A DNA stretch of 64,000 nucleotides from Cryptomeria japonica (GCF_030272615.1 NC_081410.1:146220349-146284348); one strand, 5' to 3'. Counted from the first letter of the stretch, positions 1 to 11,770 are shown. Program-made: numbers and translations. Notes: generated from the sequence alone by a model not told the origin.

Positions 1-88
1 GTAGCAAACACAAATCAGACAAAATCAGAGCTATAAGGAATAAAAGATGGATGAAATTAAGTATATGTTATGTGTGTTTGATACCTAC

Positions 89-1034
89 TGTTGATTTTGT
101 AACTAGGTTAGGAAAATAAATAGGATTCGGATTGCCTTAAGGCATCATCCGAATCCTTATAGGGCAGGGCCCTATCTATTGTATTTATATGTAATGTGTA
201 AAATCATTAAGGGCTGGACCTAACATGTAAAGGGGCGCATCTCTAGGTCCAACGTGTGGACCTATCTCCAGCACACACATTTTGTGGCATATAGTCTTAT
301 GTATTGATCATTTATGATGGGCTGGGCCCAAATGATTGTATTATTAAAAGGACGCATTCCTTCTCCAAACGTGTGGTCCTATATCTTATTTTAGCACATC
401 TCTATGTAGCGTGGGCTCTTGTAACATGGAAACTATATTGTTTAGGTCCCATGCTTATGGTGGCGTGTGGAACTAATAATATAGTGTTGGCCCCAAAGAT
501 GGATTGGGCCGACCCAAGATAGGGCTCACCTCTGCAATAAAAGGTCAATGCGAATTCTGATCAAGGAATCAGCGAATTACTTCTGCCATCAGCATTTGCC
601 ATACATGCGATCTTGGACAGTGAATACATTGAAGAGGATAGCGAGTTCCTCTTGAAGGTCTACAAACATCATTAGGTCTGCAATCTTCAGTGAAGAACTA
701 CGAAGAGCTGGAAGCTGTATGCTGATGATATTCTTATATAAGAAAGAGATAAGTCTGCTATCTTCTGCTGTTACATTGTGCCCTAGCTGGGTTACGACTG
801 TAACTCTAATTCTGCCCTAGGTTGACAGTTATATCAGATAAGTAATTTGATCTTTATTGCCATTGTATCCTACAATTAATAAAAGGATCTAGATCTGATT
901 TGTTGCTGGGTTTTTCCTCCAAGAGGGAGGTTTTCCCAGGGTAGTCTTGTGTTGTGTGATCCTCTATTTGTATGCTTTACTGTGCAACTTTAGTTTTCTG
1001 TTTATTGTGGATAATCTGATCATGAAAACTAACA
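89..1034 (+). mobile_element. Solo LTR, copia-like, with 5-bp TSD
   Basis: The 946-bp segment begins TGTTGATTTTG and ends AAACTAACA. It is flanked on both sides by the direct repeat CCTAC (84-88 and 1035-1039), as expected for an LTR insertion reduced to a solo LTR. No primer-binding site or coding region follows the right end. Near 916-943 it carries a CCTCC-AAGAG-GGAGG hairpin followed by TTTTCCCAGG. The copia LTR at 59503-60205 carries the same block in opposite orientation, and both LTRs contain GGGCTGG(A/G)CC repeats, so they probably belong to one lineage. Boundaries are firm because TG..CA ends and TSD agree. Confidence 0.88.
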
Positions 1035-1039
1035 CCTAC

Positions 1040-2689
1040 TTGTTGGTTTTGCAGGTAACAAAGGAAGAAATCAATGGGGCCAGGTTGTGGGATGATCAGA
1101 ACAGTATTCGAAGGAGGAAATTGCAACATCAAGGCTAAATTCGAGTCATGCAAAGCGGAGATCAATGTCAAGGTCCAAGACACAAGGAAGATTAGAATTC
1201 TACCACATGAAAGTCTATGCTATAAAGTGTATCAATAATCCTCACAACTTCAAAGTGGAACATGGAAATAGATGTCTTCAAGAGGAAAGATTTCATCGGC
1301 AAGCACAAGGGTATCAAGGAAGGTGACTTCACAAAAAGGATTTTGAGGTATTCAAGAACTCTCACTACATCATGATGACATGAAGAGGTCAAAACCTTGA
1401 AGTATAATGGAAGGGTCATACAACTATCTCAAGGCAAGATAAGCAAGAAAGATGGAGGATTGACTCAACCATGACGATGCTTCCCATCATCATCGCCAAA
1501 TTGAGTGAGCTTGAGATGTTGAGCATCAAGAGATATTGCTCAACATTCCTTCATGATAATATATTAAGTCTACAAGCAAACTGAGGTGTTATCCTAGTCA
1601 TCATTCCACCAATCAGAGGGTTCTACATTAGTATATCTGGATTCAATCAACCAAGCTCATCCATGGGGACACAAACTGCAATGTACCTACCCTCACTATC
1701 TATTCGTCAAATATTCCAGAGAAGACATGTCTAGATATTATAATCATTTCATTGGCTAAGAAGAGTTTGTTCCAACAAACCCTAATTAGGGTTTCACCTT
1801 GTAATCTTGGCCATTGATCTGAAATCAATCCTGGCCATTCATTTGTAAAGGGAGCACTATAAAAGGCTTCTCTCTCTCATTTGTAATAGCAAATAGCAAA
1901 TAGCAAGCTAACAGTTAATAGATCAATAGCAAGTTAATAGCTTAGTAGCAGATAGCAGTTAGAATAGAGTAGGAGAAGAAGAAATTGTTGCAAGGTTTGT
2001 AAATGGATATACTCTTTTCATTGAAGATATGGTGAAATGTGTTATTTCAACAAGCTACATGGTTTCTACTTCTCATTTGCTTTCATCTTGATTAGTTGAA
2101 TGATAGAGTGTTGTGCATGATTCATGGTGAAACCCCTAATCCATACTACTAGCAATTTGTTGATTGCAAATTCGCCTTGTGTGGTCAACTGGAATACTTG
2201 AATGAGCTTAAGTTCAATTATTATTTAATCATTGATATGCATTCAATTAATGGTGTCTATGCTTGATAATGATTTGAAAATCATCTAATTTCCCTAGAAT
2301 ATCGCACTAAGCTTTGCGGAGTTGTTGCTTTGCATGTCAAAGAAAGGCTTAGTGGGGTTTCACCAAAGATTATTCGTTGTCTCTTGCATTCTTAGTAGTG
2401 TGGTCTTCCTAAACCCATTTCTTTTGCTCTTTTATTTTCCAAACAAGTAGTCGGAATCTAAGTTCCAGCAATTCAAGCATTCAAATATTCAATGTAAGTT
2501 CCCTTGGATTACCAGCAATCAAAACAACCAACTGTGCTTATCCACAAGTCATGATCCGACATTAGGAACCTTGGAGTCTTCCACTTGATCACATAGCTTA
2601 GCATTTGGGAGGACTTTGGTCAAGAGAGGATAAGATACTATTGGGTATTTTATTTTGTGTTTGATTGTGCATAATAAACACATTAACAA
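1040..2689 (+). other. Non-coding LTR-retrotransposon remnant
   Basis: No credible coding region is visible. The stretch reads like an LTR or untranslated retrotransposon sequence. A TATA-like ACTATAAAAGG lies near 1857-1868, followed by a pyrimidine run and an AAATAGCAAATAGCAAG-type short repeat at about 1885-1960. The sequence around the solo LTR at 89-1034 continues into this stretch, so the solo LTR was inserted into it. I could not define both ends or a TSD. Confidence 0.4.
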
Positions 2690-3534
2690 TGTTGACCTTG
2701 GAGGATGTGCTAGTGTGTGTGGTTCGTAGGAATCATTTGGAAATGTTGTATTGTATTGTTTTTAGGTCCTCACCATCTCTTGGAGCGGACCACATTTAAT
2801 ATTTTGGGTTTGTTGGCCGAACTTTTGTAATAATATATATTCTATTTTTGGCTGACCTATTTAAGGGTTTTGATGATTAACCCTGATATAAAGGAGTGCA
2901 CATCTATTAGTGAGTTTGTGGAATGGGTGTGAAGTGACATGCTAAAGGTGTGAAAGATCTACAAGCAGATCTGAGATTGGATATGTGCTAAAGATTGTTG
3001 TGAAGAACTTTGATGATAATATTGTCAGCGTAACAGAGTTCAGAGATCGTGTTTTGGAAGTAGAAGAGTTTGCTATGATATTGATCGCTTGACACAATGG
3101 TTCAAGATCAATTTCATGATCAAGAGATCTTGTTCTTTCTAATTCAGCTATTTGTTTCTCTGTTGTAAGACAATGAGTCTCTTGGCAACTTTTGGTTTCT
3201 TGCCTTGAAATAGTGTTTTTCAGTCTTGCAAGTCATTTGTATCTTGCCCTAAGGTTGTGCGCCTCAGTTCTGCAAGTCCTCTCAGGAGTAGGGTGTTCTG
3301 AAGGCAACATTGTAACAAATTATATTTATATTGTGAGTTTGATTCTCACCGTGTTTTTTCCTTGATTGGGTTTTTCACTTTAATCTAGTGTTCATGTGTT
3401 TGTTGTGCTTCATACTTTCATAATTTGTTATTACTGAGATTATATGCTTGTGATTCAAAGTTTTAAGATCAGTATTTAAGTATTTGAAGGTTCGGATTGA
3501 TTCACCACCCCTCTGTCCTGTTGTGTGTTCAACA
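2690..3534 (+). mobile_element. LTR with TGTTGA...TCAACA ends, no TSD
   Basis: The 845-bp block starts TGTTGACCTTGG and ends GTGTGTTCAACA, giving a 6-bp inverted terminal repeat of LTR type. Its final third contains a copia-like U5 signature (a TTTTTTCCTTG then GGGTTTTTCAC run around 3352-3378) and a T-rich region. The flanking pentamers (AACAA left, TAGGA right) do not match, so it may be one end of a rearranged element or an inter-element recombinant. The start is less certain than the end; TGTTGGCC at 2811 is an alternative. Confidence 0.55.
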
Positions 3535-4249
3535 TAGGAATAATAGACCAACCACTTTGGAATGTTCACTATTCCATCTTCAACTCTATTCATGAAATGA
3601 CAAGCATTTACATTAAGAGAAATGAGTTAGTTTTGTCCTTAAAATGTATTTGAATCCATGTTTTAGTGTTTGGGGGAACACTTTTGGGTTTTTGGTCAAA
3701 ATTGGAAGTCAATCTATTAAAAAAAAATCAAATAAATTCATATCTTGGGCATCAAAGTATGCTAGGTACATTGTGGGTTCACTTCGGTTTGTCTGAAATA
3801 GACCCATCGGCCTAGGATGGGACCTTGGATAGCTCCAAGGTTGGATTGGAACCGAACCAAAACTGGTAACACAACAAATAAAAACCAATCAAGAGTTTTT
3901 AAACTCTACTTTTTGTTAGGTCAAGATGCAATGATATTAAGACAAATGTCTACATTTAGTGACACCTTAATCTATCAAGTTTGTTTCAGATCATTGATTC
4001 TGCTGAGGGAAAATGAAGCAATGATTATTGCTGATTTAGATCTAGTTTGAGCTGCTCAAGTCATGAATTTTGTGTCAAATGGGCCAAATCTTAGCATTAA
4101 ATATGTACTCATAGTCTCATAGAGATTTCTTGGTAATCCTTAGATATTTCCTATCATTTTATTGATTGAGATTTAATGTTGAGATTCATGGGATTAAAGC
4201 TATTTCACTAAGTTAACAACAAATCTTCTCAACAAATTGACTGTGCAGG
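3535..4249. other. No recognised feature
   Basis: AT-rich sequence with only short open frames (for example 3817-4050, 77 codons) and no recognisable domain. I see nothing supportable here. Confidence 0.4.
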
Positions 4250-4544
4250 TCTCCCTTTTAGACATCGATGATGTTTTGCCACCAGCCACATGGTTTCTGG
4301 TTGGCCATTCTCTTGGCACAAGGGTATGGCTATGTGGTGGAAGAACATTCACAACAATCACTTGACTATTAACACCTTTGATTCTCTGGTTGATGGGTAC
4401 TCTAAGGAATGTGTCTTCTCAAAATATTGGATTGGCTCTGCCAGTTCCCTTGTGGCATGTCATGTTCTTGAGGGAAAGGAAAGGAAAGGGTGTTTTATAG
4501 TCCACAATGCCAACAATCTGTATATGGGTCTTCAAATGGGTTAG
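4250..4544 (+). pseudogene. LINE ORF1 fragment (DUF4283/CCHC tail)
   Basis: The + strand translation contains LPFRHRRCFATSHMVSGWP followed by HLTINTFDSLVDG. This parallels LPFRYRRCFSTGHLASNC...HLTINAFEFESVDS in the LINE ORF1 at 37212-38821. It is therefore the zinc-knuckle region and start of the C-terminal tail of a plant L1-type ORF1, an RNA-binding protein of the retrotransposon RNP. The knuckle is damaged, with the second half of the CCHC box lost. The fragment has no flanking ORF2 and is a dead scrap. Confidence 0.65.
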
Positions 4545-5082
4545 AGCCTAAGTTACCGGAATCGCCCTGGCAGCCTTGGAATCGGGTCCTGATTCCTTAC
4601 GGGTCCTAGTTTGAGCCTGGTCCCCCGTGGATTCCACCTGGGTTCCTCCCAGGCGGCTGGGTCATCTGTGGGAGAAAATGTTCCATAAACCTAGTTATAA
4701 ATTTAGAATGTTTTCCTCTGTATTGTATACCAGATTTATTTCAGTTCATTCATATACTGAGCAACATCTGCTGCAGTGATATGCATCATTAGTGATGGAG
4801 AACTGCAGGGATTTTAATGCAAATGATATTTCATTACCTAATTACAGTAATACCATGGTTGTCAGTTGTCTAATACTCTAAGCATTAAAAACCTTTCAAA
4901 CAAAATCTAAAAATGCTTTAGAGAGAGAAGTAAAGGCATTGACAATAATGGATTTATGATTTATCATTTATGTATGCAAAGTTACATTGTATATTTCGTA
5001 TTTGTATGGATTGTATCATTGTAATAATCAATAATGGTAGTGATACTTTATATAATTATATTTTATAATTTTGATGTTTGAA
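4545..5082. other. GC-rich patch then AT-rich spacer
   Basis: Positions 4545-4670 are conspicuously GC-rich against the surroundings. They contain short inverted motifs (CCTGGG...CCCAGG near 4636-4652) and a TACCGGAATCG motif at about 4555, also seen near 51177. The rest is AT-rich with no recognised gene. The patch may be the end of a DNA transposon, but no TSD was found. Confidence 0.35.
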
Positions 5083-5091
5083 CACATACAT

Positions 5092-5124
<33 letters not shown>

Positions 5125-5325
5125 TACCCATACCCAAATCGGTAACTTAGGCTAGAGCAATATGGGACTACCTCGTACTCCTTGCGGGAGGTACCCAACT
5201 GCATTACAAATGAGGCGTACGTACCTTAACCCCCCTGTGGGATTTGAACTTGTGACCTCTCTTTCAAGAGCACAAATTCTCCACCACTAGGCCAACTCAG
5301 GCTGTACATGCCAACTTAGGCTGTA
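5083..5325 (-). mobile_element. tRNA-derived SINE with CA/CATA tail
   Basis: On the - strand a tRNA-like head carries a pol III A box TGGCCTAGTGG (5284-5294) and a B box AGTTCAAATCC (5240-5250), spaced as in a tRNA gene. A tRNA-unrelated body follows, ending leftwards in a microsatellite of CATA and CA units (about 5083-5125). Order and spacing fit a plant tRNA-derived SINE, perhaps Au-like. A short internal duplication of the CCAACT(C/T)AGGCTGTACA type lies at the head (5292-5327), so the 5' end is uncertain. The ends are approximate. Confidence 0.68.
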
Positions 5326-6797
5326 CAGAGAGTTTCTCAAGTGGCTTTTATAGCTATAGGAGTTGTGTGGTTATAGAGAGTCCTCCTTTGGCTCCGTTTG
5401 GTGATTCCATCAAGCTTTTGATCTAGTTGTTTGTCTATTGGATTCTCCAACTAGACATTCCTTTGTTTGCATTGCATCCATGGATGGGGCCTCTGAGGGG
5501 TTGTCTTGTCCCCATCCCCTCTCCTTGATCCAAGTACTTAAAGGATGTTGTTTCTTGGAGAATTCAAAGGAGGAAGAAAGGTCTTCCCAAATTTGTCTCT
5601 CAATTGCACACTAGGTTAATGGTGTGAGGTTGAATAGGGAAGGGTTTGGCACTGCTTAGGCTGGATAGTTGGGTACTATTTAATGCTTGGCAACTTGGTT
5701 GCAATTGTGTTTGTTTTGGCTTGTCAGCTTAGGTTCAGTTGTTTTGTTTTTCTTTTAATTCTCAATGGTTTATGGTCCCTTTGAAACCAACATGTCTTAA
5801 TCAAAACAACTCTTTACATGTAGCCACAAAGTTTCTTGTTGCTGCCATTATTTTTGGTGAAATTATTGATTCTCGTGATCGCTGTAAGCAAAAGATAGTA
5901 TCATCTTTAATATTGACATTGATTGTATAAAGAACACAAAAGGTGAAAAAATCATATGCAAAAAAAATTTATACTGACATGGTCAAGGGAATGATGCAGC
6001 AACCAAATCAATGTGGGCTTAGTCCTGGAACATGTAGGTATGAAAACTTCTCCAATGTGTATCTCCATTTCAAGAATGCTCAGCCAATTGAAGGTGGTCC
6101 TGAAAATCTGAGACCATTAGGAGATAGATATACCCATATTAGGAAATCTTTCTTTCATAGAGCTGCTGCAAGAACTGGTGTTTTTTCTTGTGCTGAAAAG
6201 GTGAAGCATAGTAACAGAAAACACAAAAAACATTTGAGTACTTGCAATTTAAATTTACATGTGACCTTTGGCGCGTTCTACCACGTTTGTACATGGTTTT
6301 GATAACTTGGTTAAGCTGGGAAAAAATGTGTTTAATTGAAAAACATGCTTTAAATGCGTGTAATTGAAAAACATGCAGGTGTTTGCGTACACATGTTTTT
6401 CTATAAAAACCTCCAAACTAATGTTCCTGTCATTGTTTCACTTTCTGTCTCGCTCATCTGGGGCGATATTCTCTATATGGAGTTCCTTTTGGAATCACTC
6501 TCAAATTTTATTTGATAGAATATCTAGCCATGGTTTGTTTGTTTCTATAATACATGTCTTTATTTTGTAGGTTATGATGGCAAATAACCTACATGTAAAT
6601 ATCAGCAAATAATCTACTTGGCTTTGTAGGTTATAGTTTCTATATTGGGTAATAGTTAAATGCAAATATCAAATCAAGAGAAAGATGTTTTCATACCTGA
6701 AAATGTTTTTGGTTGTTGATAACATATGTTTTGATGGTTTTGGGTTATAAACAAATATTGTGCTTCCATAGTTTTTATACTTGCCTTTATATTGTAG
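5326..6797. other. Intron or upstream non-coding DNA of gene 1
   Basis: This stretch lies upstream of the first recognised methyltransferase exon and ends in its acceptor (TATATTGTAG at 6788-6797). A 119-codon open frame at 5943-6302 has no domain I recognise and no clear splice context. Searching by eye for the S4 domain, the SAM-binding glycine motif or the LDLSFISI segment expected in earlier exons found nothing between 1 and 6797. Confidence 0.45.
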
Positions 6798-6884
6798 GTT
6801 ATGCCAGCAGTTGTTTCAGTAATGAAGCAAGAATCCGAACTAATTACACTTATTAAACCTCAGTTTGAAGCTCGCAGGTCTCAG
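6798..6884 (+). CDS. TlyA-like rRNA methyltransferase, internal exon
   Basis: The 87-nt, phase-0 exon encodes 29 residues starting VMPAVVSVMKQE and ending LIKPQFEARRSQ. This is the characteristic TlyA/FtsJ-fold segment in which the lysine of (V/I)KPQFE belongs to the K-D-K-E methyltransfer tetrad. Bacterial TlyA is a 2'-O-methyltransferase of 16S and 23S rRNA. Plants have a nuclear homologue (annotated hemolysin-like for historical reasons) that is probably organellar. The acceptor is TTGTAG|G and the donor is CAG|GTGAGC. The protein continues in frame into the exons at 24415 and 35303. Earlier exons (S4 domain, SAM-binding motif) are not in the window. Confidence 0.9.
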
Positions 6885-6989
6885 GTGAGCAATGGTATAT
6901 TTTGCATAATATACTTCCATTGTTTTTAGACTTAGGATTCATATGTATGCTTATTTTACACTACATGTTCTATAGTATTCATGGGGCTA

Positions 6990-7607
6990 TATTAGAATAT
7001 TTCAGTTTGACAAAACAAGATTTTTCAAGTTTTTTACCATTTTCTAATTTTTATATTTCTTTCCTTTTAAGCTGCAACTTAAAATCTCTGTGAATACCAC
7101 AGTAATTTATGACAAGTAACCAATGCCATATTGTTGCATTCTTGACAGTTTTATGCTTGTTGTGAATACATCATTTTTAGGGGAAAAAGCTTTATTAGTT
7201 TGGGACTTGTACCAACTCGTCACTCTTGGCTATCCTTAAATAAAGTTATGTTACATTTTTCTGATAAGATGACATAAATCCTAGATGCACAGGCGCCCTC
7301 AACTAGATTTTTGCTGAATCTAAAGGCTTTAGGTATCCCTATTATAGTATTGGAATTTGACATGATAGGAAATTTTGAGGTTTTCAAATGCTATCTAAAT
7401 TTCTATATTTGTTTCCTTTAAAGTTGTAATATAATTCTGTGTGAACATGCAGTATTCTATAGCAAGAACCTTTGTTGTTTTGTTGTATCTCTTGATAGTC
7501 ATATAGTTGTTGCAACACAACTCACTTGTGGTTACTTTAGCTTATTAATTTGGGACTACAATAAACTCACCACTCTTGACTGTCCTTTAATAAAATATGA
7601 TGGTTTT
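6990..7607 (+). repeat. Diverged tandem duplication, period about 345 bp
   Basis: Two adjacent blocks share ordered landmarks: a TTTCTATATTTG/CTTTCCTTTTAA region, a TGAACATG or GAATACCACAGTA region, TTATTA(G/A)TTTGGGACT, and CACTCTTG(G/A)CT(A/G)TCCT. Unit 1 runs from about 6990 and unit 2 from about 7350 to 7607. Unit 2 resumes after 8803, where AAATTAAAGATAACA matches the unit 1 sequence after TTTTT. The solo LTR at 7608-8803 therefore landed inside unit 2. Confidence 0.6.
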
Positions 7608-8803
7608 TGTAATGTCCCCACTTTAGCAGTTGACCAAGTGTGTGTGCGTTAGCCTTGTTCTACATGGTCTTGAGGGCTAACGAAGGGTTTAAGGGGATCC
7701 TGGAGTGTTTTGGCCTAGTCATTTCCAGTTTGGGCCAAAATGAAGTTGATTTACTCAGTTTCAGGCATACTTACTATTTTTAGTAAGTCAGCAGGACATA
7801 GTGGAGGCCAGTTTTGGTGTTTGGATTTGATACTCCTCGGTGAGAGCTTGCCGACGAGCTATCACTCGCATTATTCGGAGGCCGTTTGCTAATACATTTT
7901 AATGCCTGAAGTTTTATTAAAGTAACATTTAATTTAATTGTAAAATATTAAAGTGTTACTTTAATATTTATTTTATGGGGATCTGTACCCAAGGGAGACA
8001 TAAGTGAATATTTTAATATATGTTTTATGTTGCTCATCTTTTATCCCACATTGCCCATGAGAGTTGAGTGGACCCTTGGAAAAAGAATAAAAGAAAGCAT
8101 TTGTGGCTTCATTAGATATGTTGAATATGAGAAGAATTGGTATGTGTGAGTTGCAGATCCGTTCTTGGCATTAGAGGACATCTATCCTCTCTTGTGACAT
8201 TCTAGATGTCATTCCCCTGGGGTTTGGCCTTTGGAATCCATTGCTATCAGCTTCATTATCAGGGAGACTGGGTGCATTTCTAGCTACAAGCAGATTTAAT
8301 GTTTGTTCATATCTTCTTCCCTACTTGTCCGATGCTTATGCCATTTAGAGGAGATGATTTTATGAAGATATTGGACCTGTTGAAGACAAATTAATATTGC
8401 TGCAACACTATTCACGTGGGTACTATTCACGTGGTTACTATTCACGCGGGTACTATTCATGTCACTGTAGCAGCAAGATTGAAAATGATTGCTGGAGTAT
8501 TATGTCAATAATGTTGGAATAATTAGTGAGTTGATAATCTGCCATGTATTTGATTTTATTAAAATCTGAAAATAACATCTTATCAGGAGTAGTTCAATTT
8601 TCAGTTTGTATATTATTGTAGTTTCATTCTTGTCCATATTCTGTGATTTCAATTCCATGTAAAACAAACCAACATTTCATTTCCGGAGCCATAAGGGAAT
8701 TTAAAACATTAAACGGAGAAATAAGGAGTTGGATGCAAACTGTTTGATAAAATTCCTAGCAGCAATTGGTATGGTTTTTGGGCATTCCGGGGTGTCCATT
8801 ACA
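7608..8803 (+). mobile_element. Solo LTR, TGTAATGTCCCC family
   Basis: The 1,196-bp block starts TGTAATGTCCCC and ends GGTGTCCATTACA, with inverted TGTAATG/CATTACA ends. Flanking pentamers are GTTTT (left) and TTTTT (right), one mismatch. The start and several internal motifs (TTACTATTTTTAGTAAGTCAG) resemble the long LTR at 10097-11769. A 15-bp repeat array lies at 8408-8467. The host sequence on both sides matches the neighbouring duplicated unit, which supports the boundaries. Confidence 0.75.
8408..8467 (+). repeat. Four 15-bp repeats with G-box cores
   Basis: Units beginning CTATTCACG occur at 8408, 8423 and 8438, with a fourth (CTATTCATG) at 8453, period exactly 15. The first two contain CACGTG, the plant G-box core, and the third has CACGCG. 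They lie inside the solo LTR, where an enhancer would sit. Promoter activity is inference. Confidence 0.75.
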
Positions 8804-9351
8804 TTTTTTAAATTAAAGATAACACATACCCTAGACCCATGGGCTCCATTGATGTCAAGTATGCTAGGCCTCCTTGACTATAGGCTTCTTGGACATGAAG
8901 GCTTTAGGTTGAAGAGGGAATGTGTAGTCATTACTATTTCCTGTCTACCTGAAGGCTTTGGGGCTGATCAATGAGATATATTCTGTCTCCTTGACCCCGA
9001 GGCTTTGGGATTGATAGGTGAAAAATGAAAGGTCTTCTCAATTTTAATGTTCTCAAGCTGATTGGTGAAATATAATGTGTTGTCAGCTTAATGTGTCTAG
9101 GGCTGGCCAATAATAATAGATCCATATTGAACCAAAGGCTTATCTAAGAATTCAGATATTTATATGACCTCACTATTAGAAGGATATAGGGGGTGCTCGT
9201 AGAGTCCTTTAGATAAAGACTTTAGAGCAAGCTCTAACTTATCATGAATTGTATATTAGTGTTTTGAAATGATTGTGGCTTGGATATATTTTTGAGATTG
9301 GACCATTGGGGCAATGTTATAAGTTTGCAGCACTTGTTACGAGGCTAAAAA
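8804..9351. other. Intron sequence, no recognised gene
   Basis: AT-rich intron sequence containing several loosely repeated AAGGCTTT(A/G)GG-type phrases (about 8870-9010). No coding signature was recognised. Confidence 0.4.
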
Positions 9352-9810
9352 TGTTGGTGTGAATGCTGTTATATCCCAACTAGTTCATAGTTAGAACCTA
9401 TTCACATGTTAAGTTTACTTAGGCTAGCTTGCATTTAAGTTAGTTGTCATAAAGTTGCTTTATGTAACTTGTCATTTAATAATGTTCATAAGATCATGTT
9501 AGTTATCCTAGGTGACAGTCTAGAAGATATGAGCTATACCTCATTATTTATTATTTGCTTCAGGCATTAATCATAATGCACTATGCATTTAATATTTATA
9601 TCAAGGGTAGTTGTAATCTTACCTCATCGCTTTGCCTGTATAAGCAAGGCTCATTTGTACATTGTATCATATCAATTTCATCTTAATCATACCATTTTTT
9701 ATCTCATTCTTCATTCAAGCTCGTGTTTCAACATTCTCTTGTGGTTGGTATCTTTCTTGGCCGATCCTTGAGGTCTGCAGCTTCATGATGGGTTCTTGAT
9801 TATTTCAACA
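9352..9810 (+). mobile_element. Solo LTR with AAAAA TSD
   Basis: The 459-bp block starts TGTTGGTGTGAATG and ends GATTATTTCAACA. It is flanked by AAAAA at 9347-9351 and again at 9811-9815. A TATA-like TGTATAAGCAAGG lies near 9638. Size, inverted TGTTG/CAACA ends, TSD and lack of internal region identify a solo LTR. The homopolymer TSD is weaker evidence than a mixed pentamer. Confidence 0.72.
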
Positions 9811-10096
9811 AAAAACAGTAGTCAAATGGAGTCCAATGACAGAGTTTTTGCATATTCTTATTTATCTCAAAATTATATGCAATTTAATAAAGAAAGAAAG
9901 AAAGCAAAAAAAAGTGGTTGTTGAAGCTGTGATAGTCTGATGAAGTGTACAGAAGTTGTTTACAAAGTCATGCAGTTGCTGAAGAAGATTTTGGTACATC
10001 TTTTTAACTTTCAGAATTGATTGTTGGGTTATACTGACAACATCTACAAGTGGCATAAATTTTTTATGTAGCAATATAGGCATCATACAGCCTATT

Positions 10097-11769
10097 TGTA
10101 ATGTCCCCTCTTTGCACCTAGTTAGCATGGGAGGACTATTAGCCTATTCTGAGTCCTTGTAGGCTAAGTAGTCAGGGTTAAGGGACTCTTTGTATCGTGG
10201 TTGGGTTCGTGCAGTTGTTTCTAGAGCTTTCTTGTAGAGTTACTATTTTTAGCAGGGAGCTATTTAAGTACTTACTATTTATAGTAAGTCAGTGGGCCAC
10301 TAGCTTCAGTTAGTGCGGGCTTCTATCAATATCTTTGGTGAGTTACAAGGTTTCAAAGAATTATTTGATTTATTGCCCTTATTAATATTTTAAGTGTTAC
10401 TTTTAAGTCAGTCGGAAAAGTACCCCATGGCCTAGTCAAACAACGTTGTTTTAAAAGGGGAACCAATGTATTTCCAAGACTTGAGGCTAATATAATGTTT
10501 TTTGAAGATGGACGCCTCGGTTGAGAGGGGAAAAAGTTTATTAAAATTGCAAATTATTTTTTAAAAGGGAAAAAGGGACGCCCATATGGAGGAATAAAGT
10601 GAATTTAAAAAAAAAAGGAAAACAAAAAAACAAAATGGAGGGAAAACCCTAAAGCCGCCCTAATTCTCCCTCATTCTTTAAAAAGGTGTTGGAGCTCTCA
10701 TTTGTGCATGGTGTTTTTGGCAACATAATGAAGTGCTGCTGGAGTGTTTCTAGGAAGGACAAATCTCCTGGTTTGAGGACAAAAACTCTCAGCTGGGACA
10801 CCAGTTTTGGTGGAGGAAGACCCACTCAAGTTGGTCATTGTTAGAAGATCGAAGTTTTGATGTTTTGGTGTGTGTTTGGGGGTGAAGATGAAGATTTTCA
10901 GTGTGTTTTGATGTGGTTTTCAGTCTGCAGTTCGGTGTGTGTGGTTTTCATGTGTTGGTGACCGTCTTCCCTTTGGAGTGAGTTAGGGTGTGTTTGGCTT
11001 CTTTCAGTGTGCTGGAGCCTATTAACAGTTTTCTGGAAGTGTTTATTCAAGGTGGCTGAAGCACGTTTTTGATCATAACTCTTGGAGAGATTCAAATCCG
11101 CTTCTGGGTATTGGCCAAATGAATTCCTTGCAGCTAGGCAGTGAGTTTACATATATTACATGAGGGTTTTGGTTTGGTATTGATTTTCTGGTACAAATTG
11201 CCCTAGAAGGAAGCATTCAGTTTTGAGCATTGGAAAGTGGAAAAAGCAAGTTATTTTTCTGTGTGTTGAGGGCTGCAAATCATCATACTTTAGACATCTA
11301 AGGGTTTCTATCAGGTTGGGTCCAGCTTGAAGGTTGAAGAAGTGATGATAATTTCATATGAGTCACCCTTGGTCCATTGGAATGCCCAGGGTGCTGCAGC
11401 AAAGACTTTTTAAAAGAGTTTCCAGAGATTAGGCAGCTTTCCGAGTCATTAAAAAACAGTTCCTATAAGTTTGAGTGTGGCTGTTTGCAAATTACAAATA
11501 AAATCTGCTATTTTCAGGTCTGTATTAGTTGTAATCAGTCTTTCTTCTGGTGATATGCAATCTGAGTTGATGAGTTTAATGTCCTTTGATAATTTACACA
11601 CTTGTTCTTTTCATTGTGCTATAAGTTGAACGTTTCTGAACTTTATTGCAATAAGAACATGAATGTAATCTGAGAACAATAAGACAAACAGCAAAACAGT
11701 ACATATCCTTTCAATTGAGCATTCAATCTGCAAACAACTTTTAAAAAAAAAGCAGGGATATTCATTACA
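10097..11769 (+). mobile_element. 5' LTR of a Ty3/gypsy relic
   Basis: The block starts TGTAATGTCCCCTC and ends ATTCATTACA, directly followed by a primer-binding site and gag sequence. At 1,673 bp it is a long LTR. No matching 3' LTR was found in the window, so the element is truncated after its protease region. Its start is shared with the solo LTRs at 7608 and 12241, suggesting one abundant family in this genome. Confidence 0.75.
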
Positions 11770-11770
11770 G

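Noticed and set aside
5943-6302. 119-codon open frame as a host exon
   Set aside because: No recognisable domain, no matching TlyA segment and no supporting splice context.
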